NCBI GenBank assembly: GCA_036745875.1 | Contig: DAIOFH010000024.1 | Coordinates: 1-38,724 of the forward strand | Source: DAIOFH01 sp036745875 | GTDB lineage: Bacteria; Planctomycetota; SZUA-567 | DNA length: 38,724 bases | Direction of reading: 5' to 3' | In this document: positions 17,301 to 25,965 of the stretch, piece by piece | Layout of the letters: every line of letters begins with the position of its first letter | How positions within the stretch are numbered: position 1 is the stretch's first letter | The notes under the pieces: generated by a model | The model's input: only the letters and a program-made list of their open reading frames with translations | Databases searched by the model: none | Told to the model about the DNA's origin: nothing | Translations under genes and position numbers: made by a program

Positions 17301-17512
17301 TCGTCCTCGTTTTCGCCGGCGATGATGCGGCGGCGGAATTCGGCCGTTTTGTCAAACAGTTCCTGGTTGGAGAGTTTGCGGATTTCCTGCCAGGCCTTGT
17401 TTACCTCAACGACCTTGGGCCAGAGATTTTTGAGTTCACGGTCGTTGGCGGAGCCGAAAAACACCGCAAACACCTTGGACATGCCTTCAAGTATAGTATC
17501 GCTAATGGACAT
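14315..17512 (-). CDS. secA: Preprotein translocase ATPase SecA, with insertions
   Basis: Motor ATPase that drives unfolded preproteins through SecYEG. At 1065 aa it is much longer than the ~900-residue E. coli protein. Walker A is TGEGKT (143-148). GVHVVTVNDYLAQRDAD, the DEVDSVLIDEARTPLIISG block, NMAGRGTDIKLG and QLRGRSGRQGDPG are all intact. The C terminus carries the SecB/lipid-binding zinc motif CPCGSGKKYKKCH. Extra sequence relative to E. coli appears at ~93-120, at ~161-223 directly after the Walker A helix, and before GGLHIVGTERHE. Such enlarged nucleotide-binding domains fit a PVC-type or related bacterium, which is inference. AAGGAAG precedes the ATG. Confidence 0.98.
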   Translation of the reverse strand: MSISDTILEGMSKVFAVFFGSANDRELKNLWPKVVEVNKAWQEIRKLSNQELFDKTAEFRRRIIAGENEDDLLPEAFAAAREASHRTLGEGKMIDAKYDEISMQNGKFIYKPVEGKIPLFAHFDVQVLGGIVLHEGKIAEMVTGEGKTLVATLPSYLNALRPCDAWIELAKQYQGEDSSRWRFIPYGRFRDENGKDAWELMEKLVPDEGDLEFRNPEMIIPVARGVHVVTVNDYLAQRDADYNKPLFSFLGMTVGAIQSGMNSPERYPIYRGDIVYGTNSEFGFDYLRDNLKVRAEDQVQADRFYAVVDEVDSVLIDEARTPLIISGSTHQTVDKYYLADRVARKLKGGEMNAVEDKITEIMKQGAQREEARMRAEENWDFVYSERDHSAKLTERGMHQALRLLDMQDIYSGENLDMPHYIDNALRAHSLYKKDHHYIVKDGEVFIVDEFTGRVMEGRRWSDGLHQAVEAKEHLAIKEESQTVATITYQNFFRLYDRLAGMTGTAMTEAKEFDKIYGLGVIAIPTNRPLRRINYPDLVYGTLKEKYQAIIEHVAEVHALGQPILIGTVSIERSEVLAELLKRRGIPHEVLNAKNHAREAMIVADAGKMGSVTVATNMAGRGTDIKLGSFTRAELLDHWVKNGLAPKKGVTAEMSDEELRPLLVEKWVEHYLRYPESPVKDVPFKDKSIDEWEKELKRFWREVGIVGPRLIDNVAGLGGLHIVGTERHEARRIDNQLRGRSGRQGDPGSSRFFLSLEDDTMRMFAADKVKRFMQWAGLKDGVPIESKMVTKTVENAQRKVEERNFEIRKNLLEYDQVMNEQRLIVYGRRQQWVEGENLRDSIMEYSGNFISRLVDKELALTAAEWDLGALADTMADTFTIQADPEEIKRLAGVSGAEEATAGYFTDLLEKAYTAKEERIGEETMHVIEKLILLETVDRKWMDHLYAMDLLKDAIHLRSFAQQDPKIRYKIEGFEMFGEMWENFENEVAQLAMRVNPAEQMQVQQQVQVQQAVQQDFDTYAQEANETGANAGERHREPIRNTNPKVGPNDPCPCGSGKKYKKCHGRK

Positions 17513-17542
17513 TTCACTTCCTTATGGCGTTCACCCTCATTT

Positions 17543-17572
17543 TAAAAAAAACATCCAGCGCCACTGGCGCTG
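17543..17572 (-). terminator. Palindromic hairpin with U-run ahead of secA
   Basis: CAGCGCCA-C-TGGCGCTG (17556-17572) is a perfect palindrome about one base. Read on the minus strand it is followed, after GATG, by eight T residues (17544-17551). It lies ~190 nt past the stop of the exported-protein gene and ~30 nt before the secA ATG. It either ends the upstream operon or sits inside a secA leader as an attenuator. Confidence 0.65.
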
Positions 17573-17762
17573 AGATGGCATAATCAATTACAAATAATAC
17601 CCTATTTTCATATAAAAACCAAACAGTAAAGGCCTTCATGCCACCCATATAGTATTGTGCATAGATGTCATCTCAACGTCAACCGAAAATAGGCGTAAAA
17701 CACTACACTACAGGCAATTAATAGCGATAATGCGATGCCTGTGCGCCTTCGGCATGAGTTAA

Positions 17763-19664
17763 TTAAAAGTAGTCGGCCAACACGGTCTGTCTCGGCTGCC
17801 AGATTCCGGCCGCATTTCGCTCCGTTATCTTCCCGGACGCATCTATCCTCAGTAACGGTAAAGAAGAGGACTTCGGTGTTGCCGTAATCCCCCAGTTTCC
17901 CGGTGTCGCCTCTATCGCATAGACATACCCGTCCATAACCGCGCCATCGGCCGCCCTTTGTATCGGCGCAAAATTGGGCTTCGCCAAACCTGGAAAAGCG
18001 GGAAGAGAGCTGTCCAGCCAGGCCTTGCCGTCCGAACCGGCAAAGGCGATCTGCGAAAGACTGCCCGGGATAGGCGTCTCGCGTCTACTTTTCGCTGTAA
18101 CCTGGCGGTACCGCGATTGACAGGCGGCATTCAGGAAAAAACGCAAGCGCCCTGCCGCCAGCGCCGCTGTCGTATTGCCCAAAAACGAATCGATGTGGCT
18201 TTCAACTTCGGCCCATGCCCCAAGGCCAAACCATACCGCGCCGCCCTGCGGTGAGTCGAAATAAATGCGGTCGGTATCTAGGCCAAATGTTCCGACCTCC
18301 TGCATACCGGTCGCCATGGCCCAAAAAGCCACGCCCGGATTGAACGGCAGAAACTTCGCAGCCTTTTCTGAGAGGATGTCCGTGGCGGTTTTACGCATGT
18401 CGGCGTCGAGGGCTAAACGCCAGTTGACGCTTGATCCCCCGGGTTTTATATCGTTCCTTATGTCAAGAGAGTATGCCATGTCGGTGTAGTCGCCGGTAAG
18501 CGCATGGAGGACATCCCTTCCGTTGACATCAGGCGTAAGGAGCAAAGAAAGTGTCGTATCAGCGCAGAAAAACTTGATCCATGGCGCATCTGGCATCGCC
18601 TCGACGCCGATCGCGGAATCCGGCGAGGAAAAAAATGCCGTCAGGAACAAACCAAGTTTGACAAAATCGTCTGCTACGCGCACGCCGGGTCGAAACGCCG
18701 TCGAGAAGCTTGCGGATAGATTACCGAACGAATCGCTCCAAACCCCCATCGAGGCGTCGGTGGGAATGAACTTGGTGAAATCGACACCGGGCAGTGGCGG
18801 AATACGCTCCATGACCGGCAGAAGGCTGTCGGGGGAACTCAGGTGCATGTCCAGTCGAATAGGCGGCTCCTGTTGATAGCCGTAAAATACGACCGATCCC
18901 GTTTGCTTGTCGGCGGAAAGTATTTCATCAAACTTGCCGTGCAACGCCAGGTAAAGGCCAACCTTGTTGTTGTTTTCTTGGAGCCTGACGCTGACCGCCG
19001 AAGGAAAATCGATATCGGCCTTGCGAAAAACGGGACGAACGTCGACGCCTGTCAACATCGCCAGCATGCCCGACAGCTGGCGCGAATTGAGCCACAGTCC
19101 CGCACCGTCCCCGAGGGTCATTACTTCCGCAAAGGACTCCCGCCAGGAATGGCGGGCTTTTGGCGATGAGCCGGCATCCTGGCCGTTGAGGAGTGATTTG
19201 GCTGTGGCGGGGCTTGACGCCACGAGGATGCGGAGCCGGTTGTCGTCCGTTTCGTCTATTTGAATATGGACTTTCCGCGAATCTATCCCCGAATGGTCGA
19301 GGAACATTTCAACCGCCTCCAGAGCCGCCCCCTGGCTTGGCAAGGTCCAGCCCATCGCCGTGCGGGTCAGGTCGGGGCAGCAGAGCCAGAAGTCTTCCGC
19401 TTGCTTGAGGTTGAGCCTGTCCAGGAATGTCCTGACGGATTGGATTTTGCCAAGCCCGGGAAGACGCAGAGGCAGGTCGCGGTCGGACAGGCGGGCTGCG
19501 GCAATGAGCTCTGAACCGGCGATTCTCTCAGCAATGTCCAACTGCGGAATAAAGCAGGCGATGATGGGTTCCTTGGCGGGAACAAAGGCCGGCGGACGTT
19601 CCTGTGCAGGCAGCAGGCGGCAAAAGAGAAGGATTGCCGCAAGCGCAAGCATTGTATGGCGCAT
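17763..19664 (-). CDS. Exported protein of unknown function
   Basis: I do not recognise this 633-aa protein. It begins with a signal peptide (MRHTMLALAAILLFCRLLPAQ), so it is exported, and no further membrane helix is obvious. The mature part alternates strand-like and helical stretches, with segments such as CFIPQLDIAERIAG, FWLCCPDLTRTAMGW and AAKFLPFNPGVAFWAMATG. There are scattered cysteines but no enzyme motif. The start at 19664 is chosen because GGGGGAG lies 9 nt upstream and it gives a clean signal peptide. A longer frame from 19742 would overlap the kinase gene. It follows the kinase stop by 34 nt, so it is probably the last gene of that operon. Confidence 0.8.
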   Translation of the reverse strand: MRHTMLALAAILLFCRLLPAQERPPAFVPAKEPIIACFIPQLDIAERIAGSELIAAARLSDRDLPLRLPGLGKIQSVRTFLDRLNLKQAEDFWLCCPDLTRTAMGWTLPSQGAALEAVEMFLDHSGIDSRKVHIQIDETDDNRLRILVASSPATAKSLLNGQDAGSSPKARHSWRESFAEVMTLGDGAGLWLNSRQLSGMLAMLTGVDVRPVFRKADIDFPSAVSVRLQENNNKVGLYLALHGKFDEILSADKQTGSVVFYGYQQEPPIRLDMHLSSPDSLLPVMERIPPLPGVDFTKFIPTDASMGVWSDSFGNLSASFSTAFRPGVRVADDFVKLGLFLTAFFSSPDSAIGVEAMPDAPWIKFFCADTTLSLLLTPDVNGRDVLHALTGDYTDMAYSLDIRNDIKPGGSSVNWRLALDADMRKTATDILSEKAAKFLPFNPGVAFWAMATGMQEVGTFGLDTDRIYFDSPQGGAVWFGLGAWAEVESHIDSFLGNTTAALAAGRLRFFLNAACQSRYRQVTAKSRRETPIPGSLSQIAFAGSDGKAWLDSSLPAFPGLAKPNFAPIQRAADGAVMDGYVYAIEATPGNWGITATPKSSSLPLLRIDASGKITERNAAGIWQPRQTVLADYF

Positions 19665-19698
19665 CGCTTTGATCTCCCCCGAGGTGTCGGCTATCACG

Positions 19699-22600
19699 TT
19701 ATTCATTGATGTTCGAAAGTATATTCTGGCGCAGTTTTTCACGGGATTCGGTTTTTTCCAGCTCCAGCGCCTTGTCGATGTTCAGCAATGCCTGATTATA
19801 CAGGTTTTGTCTCAACAACGCCTCGGCGTGCAGTTCAAGGGCACTCGGGTTCAGGCCCTGGGACACTTCAATGGCGCTCTCCGCCGCTTTTGCCGCGCGG
19901 GCCGGGTCGCGATACTGCTCTGGTGCGTCGTTAAGGAAAAGGCGGGCAATGCCTAGTTTAAGATCCAGGGACTGCGGCAGCGCCTTCTCGGCCTCTTCGA
20001 CAATGGCAATTCCGGCGTCCCTGTTATTGACGGCAAAATAGGCAAGTGCCTGGTCTATATAGGGTCGGTACCAGTCCGGCGCGAGTTTACTGGCGGAACG
20101 GTAAAATTCCAGGGCATTTTGCGTGTCGCCGTCGTCAAGGCAATATCTGGCCAGACGCCGGTAGCGTTGGGCACATTCGCGGCTTGTCGGCGCAAGAGCG
20201 GCGACCGCACGGATAAAGGTGGCGACAGGTTCGAGTTTGCCTTTGTTCTCCTTGAACGTGTCTTCTTGAAGGAAGGCATCGACCCACTCCACGAGCAGGG
20301 ACGCGTGCCCGCCGCCGCCGAGTTCCAAACCGAACCGGGCGTAAAGACGATCCAGGGTGTTGTCCGCAAATAGCTGCCTGAATACCCTTGCCGCCTCCTC
20401 CGGCATCCCGAGACGTAGATAGACAAATGCCGATTCATATCTGGCGAGATCGCCGAATTCGCCCTCGCCGCCGTTGGCGGAATAGGCAAGCGCCGAAGCC
20501 CGCTCAAGGTGTTCCAGGGCAAGGATGCGTTCCCTGTCGGGAACAGGGTTCAGGGATAGGGAAAGTCCTGCAAGATACTCCGTTTCACCCGGCAACAGGC
20601 GGTCGGCTGCTAGCAATTGCTCCTGGATGTCGCGGCAGGCGCTTTCTATGCCTTCCAAATTTCTACTTCGGCGGGGCAGGCCAAGCCACAGGGAACGGGC
20701 AAAGCCGCGAAGCGCCCTGAGGCGGTTTACAGGTTCCGTAGGTTCCAACAACACGCTGGTGTAAAGACGCAGGGCCAGGTCCGCGCGGCCACGCGCCGAC
20801 ATGGTGTCGGCCGTTTCTATTAGGTTGGCGACCAGGTTGCGACTCATGCCTCTGACCTCGACCGTCATGTCGTAAAACGACAGTGAGCCGTTTTTGACAT
20901 CGAGGGCCAGACGCCCAAGCTCCGGGTTGATGAGGATCGGGGCCGGATCGTCCGCTTCCAGAATGACCTGCCCATCGACAAAGGCCCGCAGCCTGTCGTC
21001 CGAGCGTTCGATCACAAGTTCCACCAGGCTTTGCGGTTTGAAGGAAAACGCGGCGACCTCCTTCAGCACTGCTTCGCCGCGGTTGAATGCGGCGCCGGGA
21101 TGGGCGGAGGAACCGAAGCGCACAATGGTGGTACCGGGGTGCGGTTGGTATTCGCGGTCGGCGTCAAAGAGGAGAATGAGGTCGCCGACGCCTTCCTCAG
21201 GTGTTTCGAGCCGTAGCGTCACTCTGACCTCGCGGGGAAAACCGAAGGGGAATCCGAGATCGGCGGTACCGTCAAGAAGGCGGCTGGTGGTGCTGGTCGT
21301 GTCGTCATGGGAGGCGTTGCTGGATAATGCCAGTCGCGGCGGCGACGCAAGGAGCCTGGCCCGTTCCGGATCAAGCCAGGGGATGCCCAGCCTTCGCGAA
21401 CGCTCGCGGTCGGCGTCCCAGCGGAAGGCGTAATCGAAACTGATGTTATATTCCGTTCGCCAGTCGCGCCTGACCTGGCGGTCCGTTTCCTCCTTCTCCC
21501 TCGCCATTTCCTCGGCGATGGCAAGGGTGCTCTCGAGCACCCGTTCCGTTTCCTTGATTTCCTTGACAAGTATCTGCGAGCGGCTGATGCCCGCCCAGGC
21601 GGCAAGGAACAGGATGAACACGCAAACCGCGAGGAAGGCGAGCAACGGTCGCCGTGCCAGGAAACGCCAGGTCCTGTAGCCGAGCGTCGCCGGGCGGGCG
21701 GTGATGACTTCGCCCTTGAGAAAGGACTGGCAGTCGTCGGCGAATGCCTGTGCCGACTCGTACCGGCGGCGCTGGTCCTTTTCCAGGCATTTCAGGATCA
21801 TCGTCTCGACGTCGCGGTGGATTTTCGGGTTCAATTTGCGGGGCGGGACAGGCTCCTGGTTGATGACCCGGCGCAACAGTTCGAACTGGGTAAATCCGGT
21901 GAAAGGAGTCTTGCCGGTCAACATCTCGTAGAGAACCGCGCCCATGGCGTAGACGTCCGAACGTTCGCCGATCTGGTCCACTTTCCCCGACGCCTGCTCC
22001 GGCGGGATGTAGGGTATCGTGCCCATAACGGAACCGGCGGCCGTCATGCGCTGACGCGTTTCATCCCCCGCCGTGAGATCAACCGCCAAACCGAAGTCCG
22101 TGACGACCGGCCTGCCGGCCGGGTCAATGATAATATTCGCCGGTTTGATGTCGCGGTGGATGATCCCTTTCGAATGGGCATACGCCACGGCCCGAGCCAC
22201 CGTTTCGATGATCGTCACCGCCTGCCTGACGTGCATGGGGCCTTTTTCCAGCACCTGGTCGAGGGGAGTGCCGCTTATGAAATCCATGGTGAAATACGGC
22301 TGCCCCTGATGGATGGAAAAATCGTGGATTTGGACGATATTAGGGTGGCTTAGCCCGGCCGCAGCCTTGGCTTCCCTGAGGAGGCGCTCACGTTCTTCCG
22401 TGCTGGCGCTGTCGCCGCTACGGAGAACCTTGAGGGCGACGATGCGTTTTAAAACGCGTTGACTGGCACGGTATACGACGCCCATGCCGCCGCGGGCGAT
22501 CTCTTCCAGAAGGTCGTAATCGCCGAAACGCCTGGCTGTGCCCGGTTCGATGAAATTCTTTTGCGACATGGATTGGAGCCGCTCGGAGATGACACGGCTT

Positions 22601-22797
22601 GATTCGGCGCTCGCAGCCGGTTCAGAAGGCCTTTCGGATTCGCCGTCCAGGAGCGGAGAAAAGGTGACAGTATCCTCAAGCGTTGAAAACGGATTGAAAC
22701 GTCTGCCGCATGAAGGGCAGAAAATAGTACCCACAACTTTTCCCGGATGAAAAGTGTGGCCGCAGAGCGGGCAAAGTACCATTTCTACATTGTTCAT
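19699..22797 (-). CDS. Zinc-ribbon Ser/Thr kinase with sensor-like sandwich domain and TPRs
   Basis: A 1032-aa multidomain kinase. Residues 9-30 form a CxxC...CxxC zinc ribbon (C9, C12, C27, C30). The kinase domain spans ~93-360, with glycine loop ARGGMGVV (101-108), K123, HRDIKPAN (D216), DFG (234-236) and PPEQ. A transmembrane helix (~384-403) follows, then a probable coiled coil (~407-440). A ~200-residue beta-rich region (~450-660) resembles LamG/DUF1080-type sandwiches (VELVIERSDDRLRAFVDGQV). The last ~350 residues are TPR-like, ending in LYNQALLNIDKALELEKTES. The layout suggests a cytoplasmic kinase with a periplasmic scaffold or sensor. It follows a SurA-like gene by 41 nt and precedes an exported protein by 34 nt. 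Confidence 0.93.
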   Translation of the reverse strand: MNNVEMVLCPLCGHTFHPGKVVGTIFCPSCGRRFNPFSTLEDTVTFSPLLDGESERPSEPAASAESSRVISERLQSMSQKNFIEPGTARRFGDYDLLEEIARGGMGVVYRASQRVLKRIVALKVLRSGDSASTEERERLLREAKAAAGLSHPNIVQIHDFSIHQGQPYFTMDFISGTPLDQVLEKGPMHVRQAVTIIETVARAVAYAHSKGIIHRDIKPANIIIDPAGRPVVTDFGLAVDLTAGDETRQRMTAAGSVMGTIPYIPPEQASGKVDQIGERSDVYAMGAVLYEMLTGKTPFTGFTQFELLRRVINQEPVPPRKLNPKIHRDVETMILKCLEKDQRRRYESAQAFADDCQSFLKGEVITARPATLGYRTWRFLARRPLLAFLAVCVFILFLAAWAGISRSQILVKEIKETERVLESTLAIAEEMAREKEETDRQVRRDWRTEYNISFDYAFRWDADRERSRRLGIPWLDPERARLLASPPRLALSSNASHDDTTSTTSRLLDGTADLGFPFGFPREVRVTLRLETPEEGVGDLILLFDADREYQPHPGTTIVRFGSSAHPGAAFNRGEAVLKEVAAFSFKPQSLVELVIERSDDRLRAFVDGQVILEADDPAPILINPELGRLALDVKNGSLSFYDMTVEVRGMSRNLVANLIETADTMSARGRADLALRLYTSVLLEPTEPVNRLRALRGFARSLWLGLPRRSRNLEGIESACRDIQEQLLAADRLLPGETEYLAGLSLSLNPVPDRERILALEHLERASALAYSANGGEGEFGDLARYESAFVYLRLGMPEEAARVFRQLFADNTLDRLYARFGLELGGGGHASLLVEWVDAFLQEDTFKENKGKLEPVATFIRAVAALAPTSRECAQRYRRLARYCLDDGDTQNALEFYRSASKLAPDWYRPYIDQALAYFAVNNRDAGIAIVEEAEKALPQSLDLKLGIARLFLNDAPEQYRDPARAAKAAESAIEVSQGLNPSALELHAEALLRQNLYNQALLNIDKALELEKTESREKLRQNILSNINE

Positions 22798-22838
22798 GGT
22801 TGATCCGGGTGCAAGCTGTTCCGATACTGAAGTGGCGG

Positions 22839-23888
22839 TTACATTCCGCGTTCGGTTGGGAGAAGGGATTCGGTCAAGCGCTCTTTTTCAAAAGGTTCGC
22901 CATTATGCCAGCGCACGTCACTGCGGTCGTAGATGCGGTTGATCCAGCCGCGCAACGCTTCAACCCTCACTTTTTGTCGCAGGAAATATTCCACGACGCG
23001 TTTGGCTTCGGTCCAGGGGACAATGTTGCCGCCCCGCAGATCCTCGAGGTACAGGAGGTGGATGCCGTCTTCGCTGACGGCAAGTCGCACTTCGCCGGGC
23101 GTTTTCAGCTGTCGGATCGCCTCGACCATCGGTTCGGGGAAAATTGGGCTGCCATCCGGCGTCCTGTTGGTAAAACCTTGCGGCAGCCACGAGTCGGCCG
23201 CCGAACCGGTCAGGAGTCCGCCAAATTCAGCGAAGACGTCCTGGCTAACCTCCCGCGCCGTTTTTGCGAAAAAGTCAGTGCGCTGGGATAAAGGCATCAT
23301 GTTGACCTGGTTCATGATCTGGCTTGCCCGGTCCCTGAAATAGCTTTGCGACCTGGTGCCGTCGTCGGCGATGAATATGGTTCTTACGATGACAAAAGCA
23401 TCATTGCGGAACAGTTCCTTGTTGTTGAGATAGAAATCCCTGACTTCTTTGGGCGATGGCTCGCGTATGGGTGTGCCTTCCGCACTCATCAGCATGTCGA
23501 AAAGGTCGTCCGCTTCAAGCATGCGCCTGATCGTGGGGGAGACTTCGTCCGGCCTGAGTCCGGACATGGCGATGGCGCGGCGCGATTCGCCGGGGCTGAG
23601 CTTGATCCCCACTGCTGCGGCTTCGCTTTGGATCAGTTGGGTCCTGACAAGGTCACGGATGGCCGCCCTGTTGATGCGGATCTGTTCTTCCTGGTCTTCG
23701 GGGATTTCGCCCTTGTATTCCCGCTTCAGGAGATACTGCTCGGCCTGGGCGACATTGTCCTGGGTAATCGGCCTGCCGTTGACGCGGATAAAGATAGCAT
23801 AGGCGAGGTCCATGGAGCTGGCTGTGAAAAGTGTGCCGAAAACAGCGACAAGACAGCCAATCACAAAAGATTTTGCGACGCGGTTCAT
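22839..23888 (-). CDS. SurA/PpiC-like periplasmic peptidyl-prolyl isomerase or chaperone
   Basis: A 349-aa exported protein. A signal peptide (MNRVAKSFVIGC... ending LAYA) leads to a SurA-type N-terminal chaperone region, with FIRVNGRPITQDNVAQAEQYL and RDLVRTQLIQSEAAAVGI. A parvulin-like domain follows: FPEPMVEAIRQLKTPGEV and LAVSEDGIHLLYLEDLRGG match the rotamase core. Such proteins fold outer-membrane proteins. The start at 23888 has AGAGG 8 nt upstream; longer in-frame starts lack both a good SD and a proper signal peptide. Two hairpins lie in its leader. It appears to be the first gene of an operon with the zinc-ribbon kinase. Confidence 0.88.
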   Translation of the reverse strand: MNRVAKSFVIGCLVAVFGTLFTASSMDLAYAIFIRVNGRPITQDNVAQAEQYLLKREYKGEIPEDQEEQIRINRAAIRDLVRTQLIQSEAAAVGIKLSPGESRRAIAMSGLRPDEVSPTIRRMLEADDLFDMLMSAEGTPIREPSPKEVRDFYLNNKELFRNDAFVIVRTIFIADDGTRSQSYFRDRASQIMNQVNMMPLSQRTDFFAKTAREVSQDVFAEFGGLLTGSAADSWLPQGFTNRTPDGSPIFPEPMVEAIRQLKTPGEVRLAVSEDGIHLLYLEDLRGGNIVPWTEAKRVVEYFLRQKVRVEALRGWINRIYDRSDVRWHNGEPFEKERLTESLLPTERGM

Positions 23889-23929
23889 TCTCAATCCTCT
23901 TACCATGTCATTGCCATGTAATGGAATAG

Positions 23930-23981
23930 ACTGTCTTATCCCAAGACAGTTCTTTCGCGAAGAATGCATAATTATTCTTCG
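23930..23981 (-). promoter_or_regulatory. Tandem hairpins in the leader of the SurA-like gene
   Basis: The 321-base gap 23889-24209 holds no gene. It contains two adjacent perfect 8-bp hairpins. CGAAGAAT (23958-23965) pairs with ATTCTTCG (23974-23981). ACTGTCTT (23930-23937) pairs with AAGACAGT (23943-23950). On the minus strand they lie 42-93 nt before the ATG, so they would be in the 5' leader. Their role is unknown. No U-run follows the second hairpin, so a terminator is unlikely. The rest of the gap, out to the murJ stop, shows nothing clear. Confidence 0.55.
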
Positions 23982-24209
23982 TCCGTAACATGTTGGCTAC
24001 GGCAGAATACCATTGCGTTTTAAACTGGGCTCGGGCCTTCCTTGGTGCTTTTGAGTATTTTCCTGTAATGTTGTAAAACAAAAGAAGGAACCCAATTAAA
24101 AAGCGCTATATTCGATGAAAGTTGTATTGCATAGTACACGGCATTTGTCTGCCGCGCAAGGTATTTTTGCTATGTGTAGTAAGAACGGGTGATGAAAAGG
24201 ATGGCTCCT

Positions 24210-25946
24210 CTATTTTGTCTGTTTCCTTCTGTTCAGGAGCGGGTAAAGAATTTCCCGCATTTCCGGCAATGGCAGGATGATCGCGATGATATAGAAGGAT
24301 ACACCCGCGAGGATGCACGGAACAAGCGTACGGGTCAGGAGCGGCCAGAAGCCGGGCTCATAAGGGATGCTGTTTCTAAAAAGCCAGGTAAGAATGCCCA
24401 CCGCAACTGCGGTGACGCCAATACGCGCCAGGGTGTACAGCGCTTCCTTCATGTCGGCTTTTCCCTGCGCGGATTCGAGGGCGGGCCTGAACCGCTTTTT
24501 CGCGCCAAGCCATAGTATGGTTGAGTCGACGATTGCGGTAATAAGGGTTGCCAGCGCAAGTCCGGCTTCACCAAGGGCGATGCCGTTGGGGAAGGCGTCC
24601 GCAGGGATGTTCCAGTGGCGGAAGTAACTGTGAAAATTCGCCCGGTAGAGATCGGGAAAATGAATCAGGGTCAGGTTGAGGATGACATTGAGGATAACCA
24701 TGTACACAGACACCTTGACCGGATAGGAATAATCACCCTGGGCGTAAAAAATCCGCACCATTATCTGGCGCATGGAATAAAACAGCAATCCCGCGCTGTA
24801 GATGATCAGTACTATGGATGAACGATAGACCGCCGCGTGGTCGAACAGCAGGTCGGGACGCTGGCAGGTAAGGCGAATGATTGGATCGGCCATGGCGATC
24901 AGCACCGCCGCCGACGGCAGGAGAAAAACGATGGACATCCGCACCGAGCGGGTAAAGTTGCTGAAAAGCCGGTTGACGTTGTTGTTGGCGGCGGCGTGGG
25001 CGAAATCGGGAAAAGACGCAGTCGCGATGGCGACGCCGAAAACGCCAAGCGGCAGCTGCATGAACCTGATGCCAATATCCAGGTAGGTTATCGCACCGTG
25101 GCTGTCGAGAGCGAGGGTTCCCGCAATGAGACTGTCTATAAAGGCGTTTATCTGCACCAAACCCAAGCCGAGGGCGGTGGGGATAAAACCCTTGAGTACC
25201 ATTTTCAGTCCGGGGTGGTCGAATTTGAATGTCGGAAAAACGAGAATCTTCTGCGAATAAAGCACCGGCAACTGGATCAATACCTCCACCATGCCTGCAA
25301 ACAGTACAAAAATGACGATGGCATAGGAAGATTCTGCGGTAATGTTGGCCAGGTTGCCGCCCGCCTGCCACCAATATACATAGGCGAAACCGGCAAGAAA
25401 ACCGATATTCAGGATGATCGAAAGGCTTGCCGGCAGACTGAAGCGCCGCAAGCCCTGCAGCATGCCGGACAGCAGCGCGGCGCAACAGGTCAGTGGCATG
25501 AAAATCATGAAAATGGCCGTGAGTTTAAGGCCGATTTCAAGCTCCCGAGAGCCGTTTGCCAGGCTTAGGAGCACATAGCAGATTACAATGCCAAGTATGC
25601 TGATGATCCCTCCGACCAATGCCAAAAGAGTAAAAATTTGGCTGGCGAGCCGGGATGTGGACTCTTTGCCCTCGCCCTTGTTGGTGCGCACAAAGACAGG
25701 GATAAACGCGGCGGAAAGTGCCCCTTCGCCCAGGAGATTGCGGAACAGGTTGGGGATGCGGAAGGCGAAAATGATTGCGTCCGTCACCCAGCGCATCGAG
25801 GCGAAAAGGTGGATCATGAGAATGAATCTGGCATACCCCAGCACCCGGCTGATAAGCGTGAACATACTTATCAGCCAAGTGGAGCGGATATTCCGCTCGT
25901 TATCTTCAATTCTGTCTAGCGCATCGAATTCAGTCGGAGAAGACAA
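24210..25946 (-). CDS. murJ: Lipid II flippase MurJ (MviN family)
   Basis: Flips the peptidoglycan precursor lipid II across the inner membrane. The 578-aa product is rich in hydrophobic helices. It carries the MurJ N-terminal signature LISRVLGYARFILM and the FRIPNLFRNLLGEGALSAAFIPVF block. LGVFGVAIATASFPDFA and FYAQGDYSYPVKVS follow. The first in-frame ATG (26096) would overlap ndk by ~130 nt. A TTG at 25946 has AAAGGA 7 nt upstream and lies 19 nt after the ndk stop, so I take TTG as the start. It is the last gene of a minus-strand group that includes coaB and ndk. Confidence 0.95.
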   Translation of the reverse strand: MSSPTEFDALDRIEDNERNIRSTWLISMFTLISRVLGYARFILMIHLFASMRWVTDAIIFAFRIPNLFRNLLGEGALSAAFIPVFVRTNKGEGKESTSRLASQIFTLLALVGGIISILGIVICYVLLSLANGSRELEIGLKLTAIFMIFMPLTCCAALLSGMLQGLRRFSLPASLSIILNIGFLAGFAYVYWWQAGGNLANITAESSYAIVIFVLFAGMVEVLIQLPVLYSQKILVFPTFKFDHPGLKMVLKGFIPTALGLGLVQINAFIDSLIAGTLALDSHGAITYLDIGIRFMQLPLGVFGVAIATASFPDFAHAAANNNVNRLFSNFTRSVRMSIVFLLPSAAVLIAMADPIIRLTCQRPDLLFDHAAVYRSSIVLIIYSAGLLFYSMRQIMVRIFYAQGDYSYPVKVSVYMVILNVILNLTLIHFPDLYRANFHSYFRHWNIPADAFPNGIALGEAGLALATLITAIVDSTILWLGAKKRFRPALESAQGKADMKEALYTLARIGVTAVAVGILTWLFRNSIPYEPGFWPLLTRTLVPCILAGVSFYIIAIILPLPEMREILYPLLNRRKQTK

Positions 25947-25965
25947 ATATAAATCCTTTATTAAC

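Noticed and set aside
24106..24318. Small 70-codon minus-strand frame downstream of murJ.
   Set aside because: It overlaps the end of murJ, has no Shine-Dalgarno sequence and no recognisable features.
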